In this document: piece by piece, positions 7,037 to 14,485 of the stretch
How the letters are laid out: every line of letters starts with the position of its first letter
Position numbering within the stretch: the first letter of the stretch is position 1
Origin: Pseudobutyrivibrio xylanivorans DSM 14809
Lineage (GTDB): Bacteria; Bacillota; Clostridia; Lachnospirales; Lachnospiraceae
NCBI RefSeq assembly: GCF_900141825.1
Contig: NZ_FQYQ01000023.1
Span: forward strand, 1 to 41,371
Direction of reading: 5' to 3'
Length of the DNA: 41,371 bases
The notes under the pieces: generated by a model
Databases searched by the model: none
What the model saw: the letters and a program-made list of their open reading frames with translations, nothing else
What the model was told of the DNA's origin: nothing
Position numbers and translations under genes: made by a program

Positions 7037-8182
7037 ATGTTAATAAAAAATATTAGAAAAAAGATATCATATGTAATTATATTGTTTGTTCTAATAGCAA
7101 TGACATCTTGCGGAGATAGTGCGTCATCAAATAGTAATAATCAGCATGAAGAGAACAATTCTAATTACAAAGATATATTAGAAGAAGGGGATGTTATCGA
7201 AGATAGTGATAAAGAAGAGACAAGTGATTGTGAAGATGCACAAGAAGAAAAAATAGATGAATTTATAGCAGAGAGGGCAACGACCATTTCTGCTGGAATC
7301 AGGGCTATATCAGTTATAGGAGATAATAGCGAAGTGTCTTTTTATGGCGATGGTTTTGCTGGACAGGACGCATCAAAACAATGGAAAGATATGTTGTCAA
7401 TTTCGGTGTTTGGAAATTATGTAATTGGACTAAATTGTGATGGGGAAGTAAAAATATGTGGAGATAGTACGGAAAAGCTAAATATTTCTGATTGGGAAGA
7501 TATAATAGCTGTGGATACAGGGGAAAACTATGTTATAGGTTTAGATAGAAATGGGAAAGTTTATACGGCGGGGCATAACGGTGACGGCCAGATTGATGTT
7601 GACTCATGGGAAAACATTAAATTGATTTCCGCTGCATGGAGACATACCGCTGGAGTTTCTGAAGATAATCATATATACATTACTGGATACAAAGCAAAAA
7701 AACAGGAAAATGAATTGAATAATCAACTGAAAGGTAACTATGAGATAGTAAAAGTTGCAACGGGAGGTGGTTATGAGAAATATAGTGGTCATACGGTAGT
7801 ATTGACTTCTGATGGAAGAGTATTCGCATCTGGTGATAATACATATGGACAGTGTAATGTGGAAGACTGGTCAGATATTGTTGATATTGCGGCTGGGGAT
7901 TGGCACACTGTTGGTGTGAAGGCTGATGGAACCGTTGTTGTAACTGGTGATGCGGGAACTAATTATAGTGGTAAAAATTCATTTGATAAATGGAAAGATG
8001 TAATAGCGGTAAGTGCTGGTAGAGGATATACGTTAGGTCTTACTGTTGATGGAAAGGTATTAACTGCGGGTTATGACAAACAGAATGAAATGGGAGTACT
8101 AAAAAAAGAAACTCAGGAAATGAAGCGTATTAAAATCTATGATGAATGGTGGACTATGAAAAATACGAATATAAAAAAATAG
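7037..8182 (+). CDS. Lipoprotein with seven RCC1-like repeats (beta-propeller)
   Basis: The N-terminus is basic, then hydrophobic, then a lipobox ending in Cys (AMTSC, residues about 21-25), which predicts a lipid-anchored surface protein. A low-complexity acidic linker covers about residues 28-80. The rest holds seven recognisable RCC1 units; their cores are FGNYVIGL, TGENYVIGL, AAWRHTAGV, the GHTVVL unit, AGDWHTVGV and AGRGYTLGL, plus a first degenerate unit near residue 92. Each is followed by a DG.V...G strand. Seven units are enough for a closed propeller, which usually mediates protein binding. It is the last gene of a three-gene operon. Its partner is unknown. Confidence 0.86.
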   Translation: MLIKNIRKKISYVIILFVLIAMTSCGDSASSNSNNQHEENNSNYKDILEEGDVIEDSDKEETSDCEDAQEEKIDEFIAERATTISAGIRAISVIGDNSEVSFYGDGFAGQDASKQWKDMLSISVFGNYVIGLNCDGEVKICGDSTEKLNISDWEDIIAVDTGENYVIGLDRNGKVYTAGHNGDGQIDVDSWENIKLISAAWRHTAGVSEDNHIYITGYKAKKQENELNNQLKGNYEIVKVATGGGYEKYSGHTVVLTSDGRVFASGDNTYGQCNVEDWSDIVDIAAGDWHTVGVKADGTVVVTGDAGTNYSGKNSFDKWKDVIAVSAGRGYTLGLTVDGKVLTAGYDKQNEMGVLKKETQEMKRIKIYDEWWTMKNTNIKK

Positions 8183-8204
8183 GGTAACAATGTAAAGCTT
8201 ATTT

Positions 8205-8310
8205 CATCGGCGAAGCCGATTACAATCCATCCTTGCTCGCGTAAGCGAGTGGTCTAGGGAGTTCGGGTAGACCTGGCCACGGAGTGGGCGGGTAGGAATG
8301 GTCATATAAT
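8205..8310 (+). repeat. Structured intergenic repeat, copy A, before first PglC-like gene
   Basis: Modules in order: stem ATCGGC-GAA-GCCGAT (8206-8220); stem GCTCGC-GTAA-GCGAGT with a GNRA-type loop (8235-8250); GGTC (8251) that can pair with GACC (8270); then CCAC-GGA-GTGG (about 8277-8287) and a degenerate AATGGTCATA. Copy B at 30134 has the same order before the second PglC-like gene. It may be a repeat family, a non-coding RNA or a leader. Confidence 0.6.
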
Positions 8311-8340
8311 AATTAAAAATAGTTTGTAGGATAAATACTT

Positions 8341-8979
8341 ATGTATGCAAATTGCTTTAAGAGAATAATAGATTTTGTTTTATCTTTAGTGGGGATAATT
8401 GTGCTGTCCCCACTATTTGTGATTTTAATATTGTTAGGATTCATATTCATGGGAGGCAATCCATTCTTCACACAGGAGCGGCCTGGATATCATGAGCGTG
8501 TATTCAAGTTGGTGAAGTTTCGCACAATGGATAATCGCAAGGATGCGTCAGGGCAGTTGCTGCCAGATGAGGTGCGATTGAATAAATATGGACGGTTTTT
8601 GCGTAGTACGTCGTTAGATGAGTTGCCGGAGCTTTTTAATATCCTTATGGGGCATATGGCGATTGTTGGGCCACGACCTTTGTTGGTGAAGTATCTTCCG
8701 CTTTACAATGAGGAGCAGTGCCACCGTCATGATGTGCGTCCGGGGCTTACTGGCTATGCGCAGGCTCATGGGCGCAACAGCGTGTCTTGGGAGGATAAGT
8801 TTGCCATGGATGTGTGGTATACACGGAATGTGTCCTTAGGGCTGGATGTGCAGATCTTGATTGATACTGTGAAGTCGGTGGTGAAGAAGGAGGGCATCAG
8901 CTCTGAGACTTCGGCTACCATGGAGGCGTTTATGGGGACGCCGGATGGGGTGGAGAGTAGCTGGAAGGGGCCAAGGTAA
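8341..8979 (+). CDS. Initiating phosphoglycosyl transferase, PglC-like, with unusual GHM motif
   Basis: This is a small monotopic phosphoglycosyl transferase (bacterial sugar transferase family), 212 residues, close to PglC size. An N-terminal re-entrant membrane helix (about 12-36) is followed by FRTMD (60-64), the catalytic SLDELP with Asp93-Glu94, and VGPRPLL (109-115). Such enzymes transfer a phospho-sugar from UDP-sugar to undecaprenyl phosphate to start polysaccharide or glycan assembly. The normally conserved GDM is GHM here (His105), whereas the paralogue at 30283 keeps GDM. That may lower or change activity. A structured repeat precedes it and no clear promoter is seen. The C-terminus ends normally at SSWKGPR. 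Confidence 0.93.
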   Translation: MYANCFKRIIDFVLSLVGIIVLSPLFVILILLGFIFMGGNPFFTQERPGYHERVFKLVKFRTMDNRKDASGQLLPDEVRLNKYGRFLRSTSLDELPELFNILMGHMAIVGPRPLLVKYLPLYNEEQCHRHDVRPGLTGYAQAHGRNSVSWEDKFAMDVWYTRNVSLGLDVQILIDTVKSVVKKEGISSETSATMEAFMGTPDGVESSWKGPR

Positions 8980-9203
8980 TAGATATAAAGAATCAATTCT
9001 TAGATTTGTTAAGGTTATATTGTACTGTAGTTGCGCGTGTATCTAAATTCTTTATTAGAACATAAATGCTTGGAGTTGTCATGTATTTGAGACCTAAATT
9101 CGGCGATTTGTTTATATAAGATAAACGTTGAGGCTGCAGGGCTCGATTGATAGTATGTGAGTAGAGCTATAAGTGATGTTGGCTTCGGGGAGGTAATGAT
9201 AAA

Positions 9204-10133
9204 ATGATTGAAAAAATGGGGGCTGGAATAGATAATTCGAATCACGATTTATATAAGTTTTTTAAAAGAGCGAATGATGATATTGCAAAAGAGTATAGCC
9301 GCATATGCGAAAGAGTTAGTGAAGATCCTGGAACGGCTGGTGACCAAGGAGAGGAAAACTGGAAAGAACTATTGTCAAACTGGCTGCCCCAGTATTTTCC
9401 AATTGTTACTAAAGGAAGAATAATTGGGGAAAACGGATTAACTAGCCCACAAGTTGATTTATTGGTGTTATCCCCAGATTATCCTAGACAATTACTAAAT
9501 TGTAAAGAATATTTATCAGGTGGAGTACTTGCCGCGTTTGAGTGTAAGACAACCTTAAGAACGGCTCATTTGGAAAAATTTATGATAAATTCGGCTAAAA
9601 TAAAACAAATTGGTGGACAACGAGGTACTACATTACATGGGGAGTTAAATAGTAATATTTACTATGGACTGCTAGCACATTCACACTCATGGAATAAAAA
9701 GAATTCTCGCCCGGTACAAACTATAAATAATGGTATTTATCGTTATGACAAAATGCATATATCACATCCGTATGAGATGCCCGATATAATTTGTATTGCA
9801 GATTTAACAACATGGAGTTCAGCTAAATTTCTAAGCCCTAAAAATGGGACTATGATAGGAATTGATGATTGTATAAAAACGGTGTATTTTCAAGCAGTAT
9901 CAACCAATGGAATGTATACTCCGGTAGGAGAGTTAGTATTTAACATGTTAGATTATTTGGCTTGGGATTATGTGAGTATAAGAAAGCTTGTTTCGTACAT
10001 GAGAAAAATGAATATAGCAGGAAGTGGTCAAGGGGATTCTAGAACATGGAATATAGATTGTTTATCGAAAAAAGTTCAAAAAGGGCCGTATACTAATGGT
10101 GGATTTTGGAATGAATGGAATATATGTCAATAG
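9204..10133 (+). CDS. DUF6602-like PD-(D/E)XK protein, candidate defence partner of SIR2
   Basis: The 309-residue protein shows the layout I associate with DUF6602: a helical N-terminus with GTAGDQGE near 43-50, then LPQYFPIVTKGRII, then a nuclease-like core in which Gln83-x-Asp85 (SPQVDLLVL) and Glu113-x-Lys115 (AFECKTTL) form a PD-(D/E)XK signature. DUF6602 proteins are repeatedly seen in accessory and defence regions, but biochemical activity is not established to my knowledge. GGGGAGG lies 10 bases before ATG 9204; the ATG at 9197 hits a stop at once. The SIR2 gene follows after 150 bases on the same strand, and both are AT-rich, so they may be co-inherited. Family name is from memory. 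Confidence 0.82.
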   Translation: MIEKMGAGIDNSNHDLYKFFKRANDDIAKEYSRICERVSEDPGTAGDQGEENWKELLSNWLPQYFPIVTKGRIIGENGLTSPQVDLLVLSPDYPRQLLNCKEYLSGGVLAAFECKTTLRTAHLEKFMINSAKIKQIGGQRGTTLHGELNSNIYYGLLAHSHSWNKKNSRPVQTINNGIYRYDKMHISHPYEMPDIICIADLTTWSSAKFLSPKNGTMIGIDDCIKTVYFQAVSTNGMYTPVGELVFNMLDYLAWDYVSIRKLVSYMRKMNIAGSGQGDSRTWNIDCLSKKVQKGPYTNGGFWNEWNICQ

Positions 10134-10283
10134 ACTGATGTAAATTTCAATATTTAAATGCTTATAATGTGCATACATGATATCTATGATGTAAAATTTG
10201 ACACGGTGAATTAGTATTATTTCTATAATATGTGGTAAAATTAACATATTAAATATATTATAGGGTGAACGTAGGAAAAAGAT

Positions 10284-11870
10284 ATGGGAGTATTAGAAGA
10301 AATTGTAGAATCAAATAGACTTCCAGTTTTATTTATTGGAGCTGGGTTTTCTAAACGGTATTTATATCGCTATCCATCATGGATGGAACTGTTGGAATTA
10401 TCGTTTGCAAAATTTGAACCAGATGTATTTCAACTTCAAAAACATATTGATGGGTGTAAACGTAAGGGGATGAGTGAGTTTGAGATAAATGCATATCTAG
10501 GAACAGTTATAGAGGATGGATTTAATCAGGCTTTTTTTGATAGAAAAATTTCAATAAATGTTGGAAATAAAAAGAATCCAAGTTGGGTTAAAAGAAGAAT
10601 ATCTCCATATAAAATGTTTTTGGCTGATTTTTTTAGGAGGCAAAAATTAAATCGTTCTCCAGAACTTTCAGAAGAACTAGATAAATTGAAAAAATTAAAG
10701 AGTAAAATTGCGGCCGTCATCACAACAAATTATGATTCATTTCTTGAAAATCAAGTTTTTACTAATGATTACAATGTTTTCGTGAGACAGCACGAGCTTT
10801 TTTCACCAGATAGTTATGGCATAGCCGAAATATATAAAATTCATGGTAGTGTGACAGATGCTGAGTCAATAGTTATAACTGAGCAAGATTACAAGAATTT
10901 TAAAGAGTCTAGGAAGCTTATTATTGCTAAAATGCTTACATTATTTTCGGAGTCACCAATTATTTTTATGGGATACTCATTTAGAGATGAAAACATCAAA
11001 GAAATAATTGAGGATTTTTTGAGTTGTCTTTCGGATGAACAGCTCTCTAATATTAGAAAACATTTTATATTTATAAGTTATAAAAAAGATGAGCAAAATT
11101 TAGTTGAAATTGAGAGGACTATTACCACTAAGAATAATATAGAAATACCATTTGTGGAAATTCAGACGGACAATTATGGGCTGGTATATGATCAGTTGGC
11201 TAGAATTACGCCTGGAATATCACCTCTAAGGGTAAGAGAAACTAGAAGATTGGTAAAAACAATTGTGGATCAAAAAATGACCTCTGCTGAAGCTCAATCT
11301 ATAATAGTTGGAATAGATGATCTTTCTAAAGTGGATTTGACATCAAAGCCGTTGGCGATTGCGATAGGTTATAAAGATAATATTTTAAACAAATATGGAT
11401 ATGGCTTGTTGGAGGATAATCAAATTTTTGAAGATATAATTTTTGATAATAAGAAATTTGATTGTGAAGCCATGTGTTCTGAACGATATAAGAATATTGC
11501 AATTACAAGATTGTTACCGGTTTTTAAATATGTTAAAAATCAGCATATTATAGAAGATAGTAAATTAGATAATTATGTAAAAACTCATGATTCATTAGAT
11601 AAAATTGTTTCAAGAAAAATAGCAGAGACTTTTAAAAATTTTCCTGAGTATGATAGTTATGAGCAATTGTATCGAAACATGATAAATGCAGAAAATTGCC
11701 GAAAAACGGCAATGTCTATTTTGAAAAATATGGATAATCTAACCATTGATGAATTAAGAGAGGCTTGCAAGTATTTATTCGAAAAGTATCCTAATGAATT
11801 TGCGACTGAAACAAATGCTAAAAGATGTATATTATGTTTGGATATTAGAGAGAATTATCTGAAGAAGTGA
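10284..11870 (+). CDS. SIR2-family protein (probable NADase), candidate anti-phage effector
   Basis: The N-terminal 240 residues form a SIR2-like domain: GAGFS at 19-23 for NAD binding, TTNYD at 147-151, IHGS at 186-189 with the likely catalytic His, and GYSFRD at 230-235. The remaining 290 residues are a helical region that I do not recognise, probably a sensor or oligomerisation domain. In DSR, Thoeris ThsA and short-pAgo systems, such domains cleave NAD+ during phage infection; that function is inferred here. A separate promoter is possible: TTGACA at 10198 and TATAAT at 10224, though the 20-base spacer is long. A hairpin terminator follows the stop by a few bases. Confidence 0.9.
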   Translation: MGVLEEIVESNRLPVLFIGAGFSKRYLYRYPSWMELLELSFAKFEPDVFQLQKHIDGCKRKGMSEFEINAYLGTVIEDGFNQAFFDRKISINVGNKKNPSWVKRRISPYKMFLADFFRRQKLNRSPELSEELDKLKKLKSKIAAVITTNYDSFLENQVFTNDYNVFVRQHELFSPDSYGIAEIYKIHGSVTDAESIVITEQDYKNFKESRKLIIAKMLTLFSESPIIFMGYSFRDENIKEIIEDFLSCLSDEQLSNIRKHFIFISYKKDEQNLVEIERTITTKNNIEIPFVEIQTDNYGLVYDQLARITPGISPLRVRETRRLVKTIVDQKMTSAEAQSIIVGIDDLSKVDLTSKPLAIAIGYKDNILNKYGYGLLEDNQIFEDIIFDNKKFDCEAMCSERYKNIAITRLLPVFKYVKNQHIIEDSKLDNYVKTHDSLDKIVSRKIAETFKNFPEYDSYEQLYRNMINAENCRKTAMSILKNMDNLTIDELREACKYLFEKYPNEFATETNAKRCILCLDIRENYLKK

Positions 11871-11878
11871 GAAAGAAA

Positions 11879-11935
11879 AAAGCTAGTGAACCTTTCCTAG
11901 TAAAACCAGGAACATCGCTAGCTTTCTTCTTTAAA
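11879..11935 (+). terminator. Intrinsic terminator after SIR2 gene
   Basis: AAAGCTAG (11879-11886) pairs with CTAGCTTT (11918-11925), with an inner TTCCT/AGGAA stem and a T/C-rich tail. It begins nine bases after the SIR2 stop. Confidence 0.7.
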
Positions 11936-11941
11936 TAATTA

Positions 11942-12000
11942 AGAACATTTAATGTTCTATGTTCTACGTAACAACTGTTGATAAATTCATTGATGAATTT
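11942..12000. promoter_or_regulatory. Two inverted repeats in leader of the AAA/PD-(D/E)XK gene
   Basis: AGAACATT-T-AATGTTCT (11942-11958) and AAATTCAT-TG-ATGAATTT (11983-12000) are both exact 8-bp-arm dyads. They lie in a 200-base AT-rich leader with no gene, so they are candidate operators for 12134, or minor hairpins. Confidence 0.4.
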
Positions 12001-12133
12001 TTACAACTTAATTAATGTTACATTGTATTTATCGGAAAGTCAACATGTTTTTTTAGTACAATTGAGGATGTGTTGCTGTAATCTAGAGAAATTATACTTT
12101 ATATTGTGCTTTTTTGAAAAAATGGAGTGAAAA

Positions 12134-13741
12134 ATGGGAATATATTTAAATCCTGGAAACGAAGAGTTTAAAAGGATTATTAAATCAAACTACATAGACA
12201 AGACAGGACTAATAAGCATTATTAACTCAAAAATTGGTACAAAAAAGAATCTTGTTTGCGTTAGTCGTCCGAGAAGATTCGGCAAATCATATGCTGCTCA
12301 GATGCTGTGTGCTTATTATGATTGTACCTGTGAGTCTAAAGAACTATTTGCAAAGTACGGAATTGCAGAGCTGGATGACAGGCTAAGTTACCTAAATGAA
12401 TTTAATGTAATCTATCTAGATATTACGAGTTTTATTTCTGATCGTACCAGTAAGGGTGATAGCATCAATTCTGTAGTCAACGATATACAGGATGCTGTGA
12501 TAAAAGATGTTTCTGATATTGTAGAAGTGAATCCGCAAGATTCATTTACAAATATTCTTCTGAAATATGTAGAGCAATCTGGCAAGAAGATTATTTTTAT
12601 CATTGATGAATGGGATGCCATCATTCGAGAAGCAAAGGATAATAACGAGGTTCAAACGGCATATTTAAACTTACTAAGGAGTTTGTTTAAAAATGGCAAT
12701 TTTACTTCTAGAGCTGTAGCTGTAGCCTATATGACAGGTATTCTTCCAATTAAAAAGGATGGAACAGAGTCGGCTGTTTCAGATTTTGATGAGTTTACAA
12801 TTATTAATCCAGGTAAGTTTGCGGAGTACACCGGTTTCAATGCTGATGATATAAGAACAGTTTGTCAGCAGAATGAAACAGGTATCACAGTAGATGAATT
12901 GAAGGAATGGTATGATGGCTATTCTTTTGATGGAGTGAACCCAATTTATAATCCATATTCAGTAATGCAGGCGATTGAAATGGGAAGGCTGGAATCATAC
13001 TGGCGTAAGACTACAGCAGCAGAAACATTGTTTACATACATAAATATGGATTTTAAGGGCTTACAGGAAGATATTGCCAGGCTGATTTCTGGAGAGCAGT
13101 TGCATGTAGATATTAATAATTTCAATAATGATGTAGAAACGTTTAATAGTAAAGATGATGTTTTAACATTGCTGATTCATTTGGGATATTTAGCCTATGA
13201 TAATGACACGCAGATGGTTAGAATTCCTAACAAAGAGGTCAGAACAGAGTTTGATTCTTTACTAAAGAATGAGAGTAAATCTAAACTGGCTGATTTGGTT
13301 AAAAGGTCTGATAATCTTTTTCAGGCAACTCTTAATTTGCAGGGAGATATGGTTGCGAAGGTTATCGATAATATAAGATGTTCAGAGTATGCGCCAACTT
13401 TCTATAATAATGAGCAGGCACTTAGATATGTTATAAAATTTGCTTACATATGTTGTGTTGATTCTTATCAAAAAGTTGAAGAGTTACCATCAGGTAAAGG
13501 TATAGCTGATGTGGTATATCTACCGAAGAAAGGCTCGAATTTACCAGCTATGGTGGTTGAACTTAAGTGGAACAAAACGGAAGAGGCTGCAATACAACAG
13601 ATTAAGGACAAGAAATATCCAACTATTTTACAGGATTATGTAGGCGATATCTTGTTGGTTGGAGTTAATTATGACGAGAGCGTAAAAGAGCATGCTTGTG
13701 TCATAGAGAGAATAGCTAGACAATGTATTTTAGGAACATAA
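12134..13741 (+). CDS. AAA-ATPase_like / PD-(D/E)XK nuclease-like fusion protein (DUF1703-type)
   Basis: This 535-residue protein belongs to a large family common in gut Clostridia and Bacteroides: an N-terminal AAA-ATPase_like domain and a C-terminal PDDEXK_9 domain. It shows the YIDKT start motif near 20, Walker A-like RPRRFGKS at 45-52, Walker B IFIIDEWD near 155-162, WYDGY and YNPYSV near 265-280, and a nuclease-type core late in the chain (IADVVY, then VVELKW). The biological role is unresolved; a mobile or conflict-related role is often proposed. The start has GGAG about eight bases upstream. It is AT-rich but less so than its neighbours, and it ends just before the superoxide dismutase promoter. 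Confidence 0.9.
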   Translation: MGIYLNPGNEEFKRIIKSNYIDKTGLISIINSKIGTKKNLVCVSRPRRFGKSYAAQMLCAYYDCTCESKELFAKYGIAELDDRLSYLNEFNVIYLDITSFISDRTSKGDSINSVVNDIQDAVIKDVSDIVEVNPQDSFTNILLKYVEQSGKKIIFIIDEWDAIIREAKDNNEVQTAYLNLLRSLFKNGNFTSRAVAVAYMTGILPIKKDGTESAVSDFDEFTIINPGKFAEYTGFNADDIRTVCQQNETGITVDELKEWYDGYSFDGVNPIYNPYSVMQAIEMGRLESYWRKTTAAETLFTYINMDFKGLQEDIARLISGEQLHVDINNFNNDVETFNSKDDVLTLLIHLGYLAYDNDTQMVRIPNKEVRTEFDSLLKNESKSKLADLVKRSDNLFQATLNLQGDMVAKVIDNIRCSEYAPTFYNNEQALRYVIKFAYICCVDSYQKVEELPSGKGIADVVYLPKKGSNLPAMVVELKWNKTEEAAIQQIKDKKYPTILQDYVGDILLVGVNYDESVKEHACVIERIARQCILGT

Positions 13742-13746
13742 TCTGG

Positions 13747-13754
13747 TGTATAAT
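13747..13754 (+). promoter_or_regulatory. -10 box of the superoxide dismutase promoter
   Basis: TGTATAAT ends 30 bases before the sodA start, with GGAGG between them. The -35 region would fall inside the end of the previous gene and is weak. Confidence 0.55.
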
Positions 13755-13783
13755 GTAGAAAAAGTTTCAAGGAGGGATTTACA

Positions 13784-14401
13784 ATGTTTGAACAAATTAG
13801 ATTAGACTATGCAACTAATGCTTTGGAACCATGGATTGATCAGACTACAGTGGAGACTCATCATGGTAAGCATCATGCTACTTATACTAAGACATTTAAT
13901 GAGCTGGCGGAGAAGGCTGGTATGGCTAATCTTCCAGTAGAGGAGTTGTTGGCTTCACTAGATAAAGTAAGTGATGCTACCCTTCGTCAGGGATTGAAGA
14001 ATCAGGGCGGTGGATATTATAATCACAATCTCTATTTTGAAATGTTCTCTCCAAATCCTGCAAAGACACCTACAGGCAAATTGGCTGAAGCTATTGATAA
14101 AACATTCGGTGGATTAGATGCATTAAAAGAGCAGCTTACTACAGCAGCTACCACACAATTTGGCTCTGGATGGGCGTGGCTTTCTACTGATAAATCAGGA
14201 AATCTTGCCGTTTCAAAGACTGGAAATCAGGATAATCCTATTTCAGAGGGTACAGGTATGATTCCGATTGTTGCTTTGGATGTTTGGGAGCACGCTTATT
14301 ATCTTAAGTATAAGAATCTGAGAGCGGATTATATCAAGGCTTTCTTTGAGGTGCTGGATTGGGGCAAGGTTAGTGCAAGATATGAAGAGATAGTGAAATA
14401 A
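13784..14401 (+). CDS. sodA: Superoxide dismutase, Fe/Mn family
   Basis: The 205-residue length and sequence match the Fe/Mn superoxide dismutase family. Metal ligands are visible as His in ETHHGKHHATY (about 26-31), His in YYNHNLYF (about 75), and Asp/His in LDVWEHAYYLKYK (about 164-168). The GSGWAWL signature is also present. The enzyme is cytoplasmic and removes superoxide, a sensible function for an anaerobe with transient oxygen exposure. Sequence alone does not settle iron or manganese. It has its own promoter and a strong SD (GGAGG), and a terminator follows. It sits between accessory cargo and polysaccharide genes with no pathway link to either. Confidence 0.96.
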   Translation: MFEQIRLDYATNALEPWIDQTTVETHHGKHHATYTKTFNELAEKAGMANLPVEELLASLDKVSDATLRQGLKNQGGGYYNHNLYFEMFSPNPAKTPTGKLAEAIDKTFGGLDALKEQLTTAATTQFGSGWAWLSTDKSGNLAVSKTGNQDNPISEGTGMIPIVALDVWEHAYYLKYKNLRADYIKAFFEVLDWGKVSARYEEIVK

Positions 14402-14422
14402 ATAGATATTCAAGTTTCAATA

Positions 14423-14453
14423 GACAGCATGTAAGAGTGCTGTCTTTGTTTTA
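14423..14453 (+). terminator. Intrinsic terminator after sodA
   Basis: GACAGCA (14423-14429) pairs with TGCTGTC (14438-14444) around an 8-base loop, followed by TTTGTTTT. It separates sodA from the convergent membrane gene. Confidence 0.8.
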
Positions 14454-14485
14454 ATCATGCTGTCATAAAAATAATAGAGAACACT

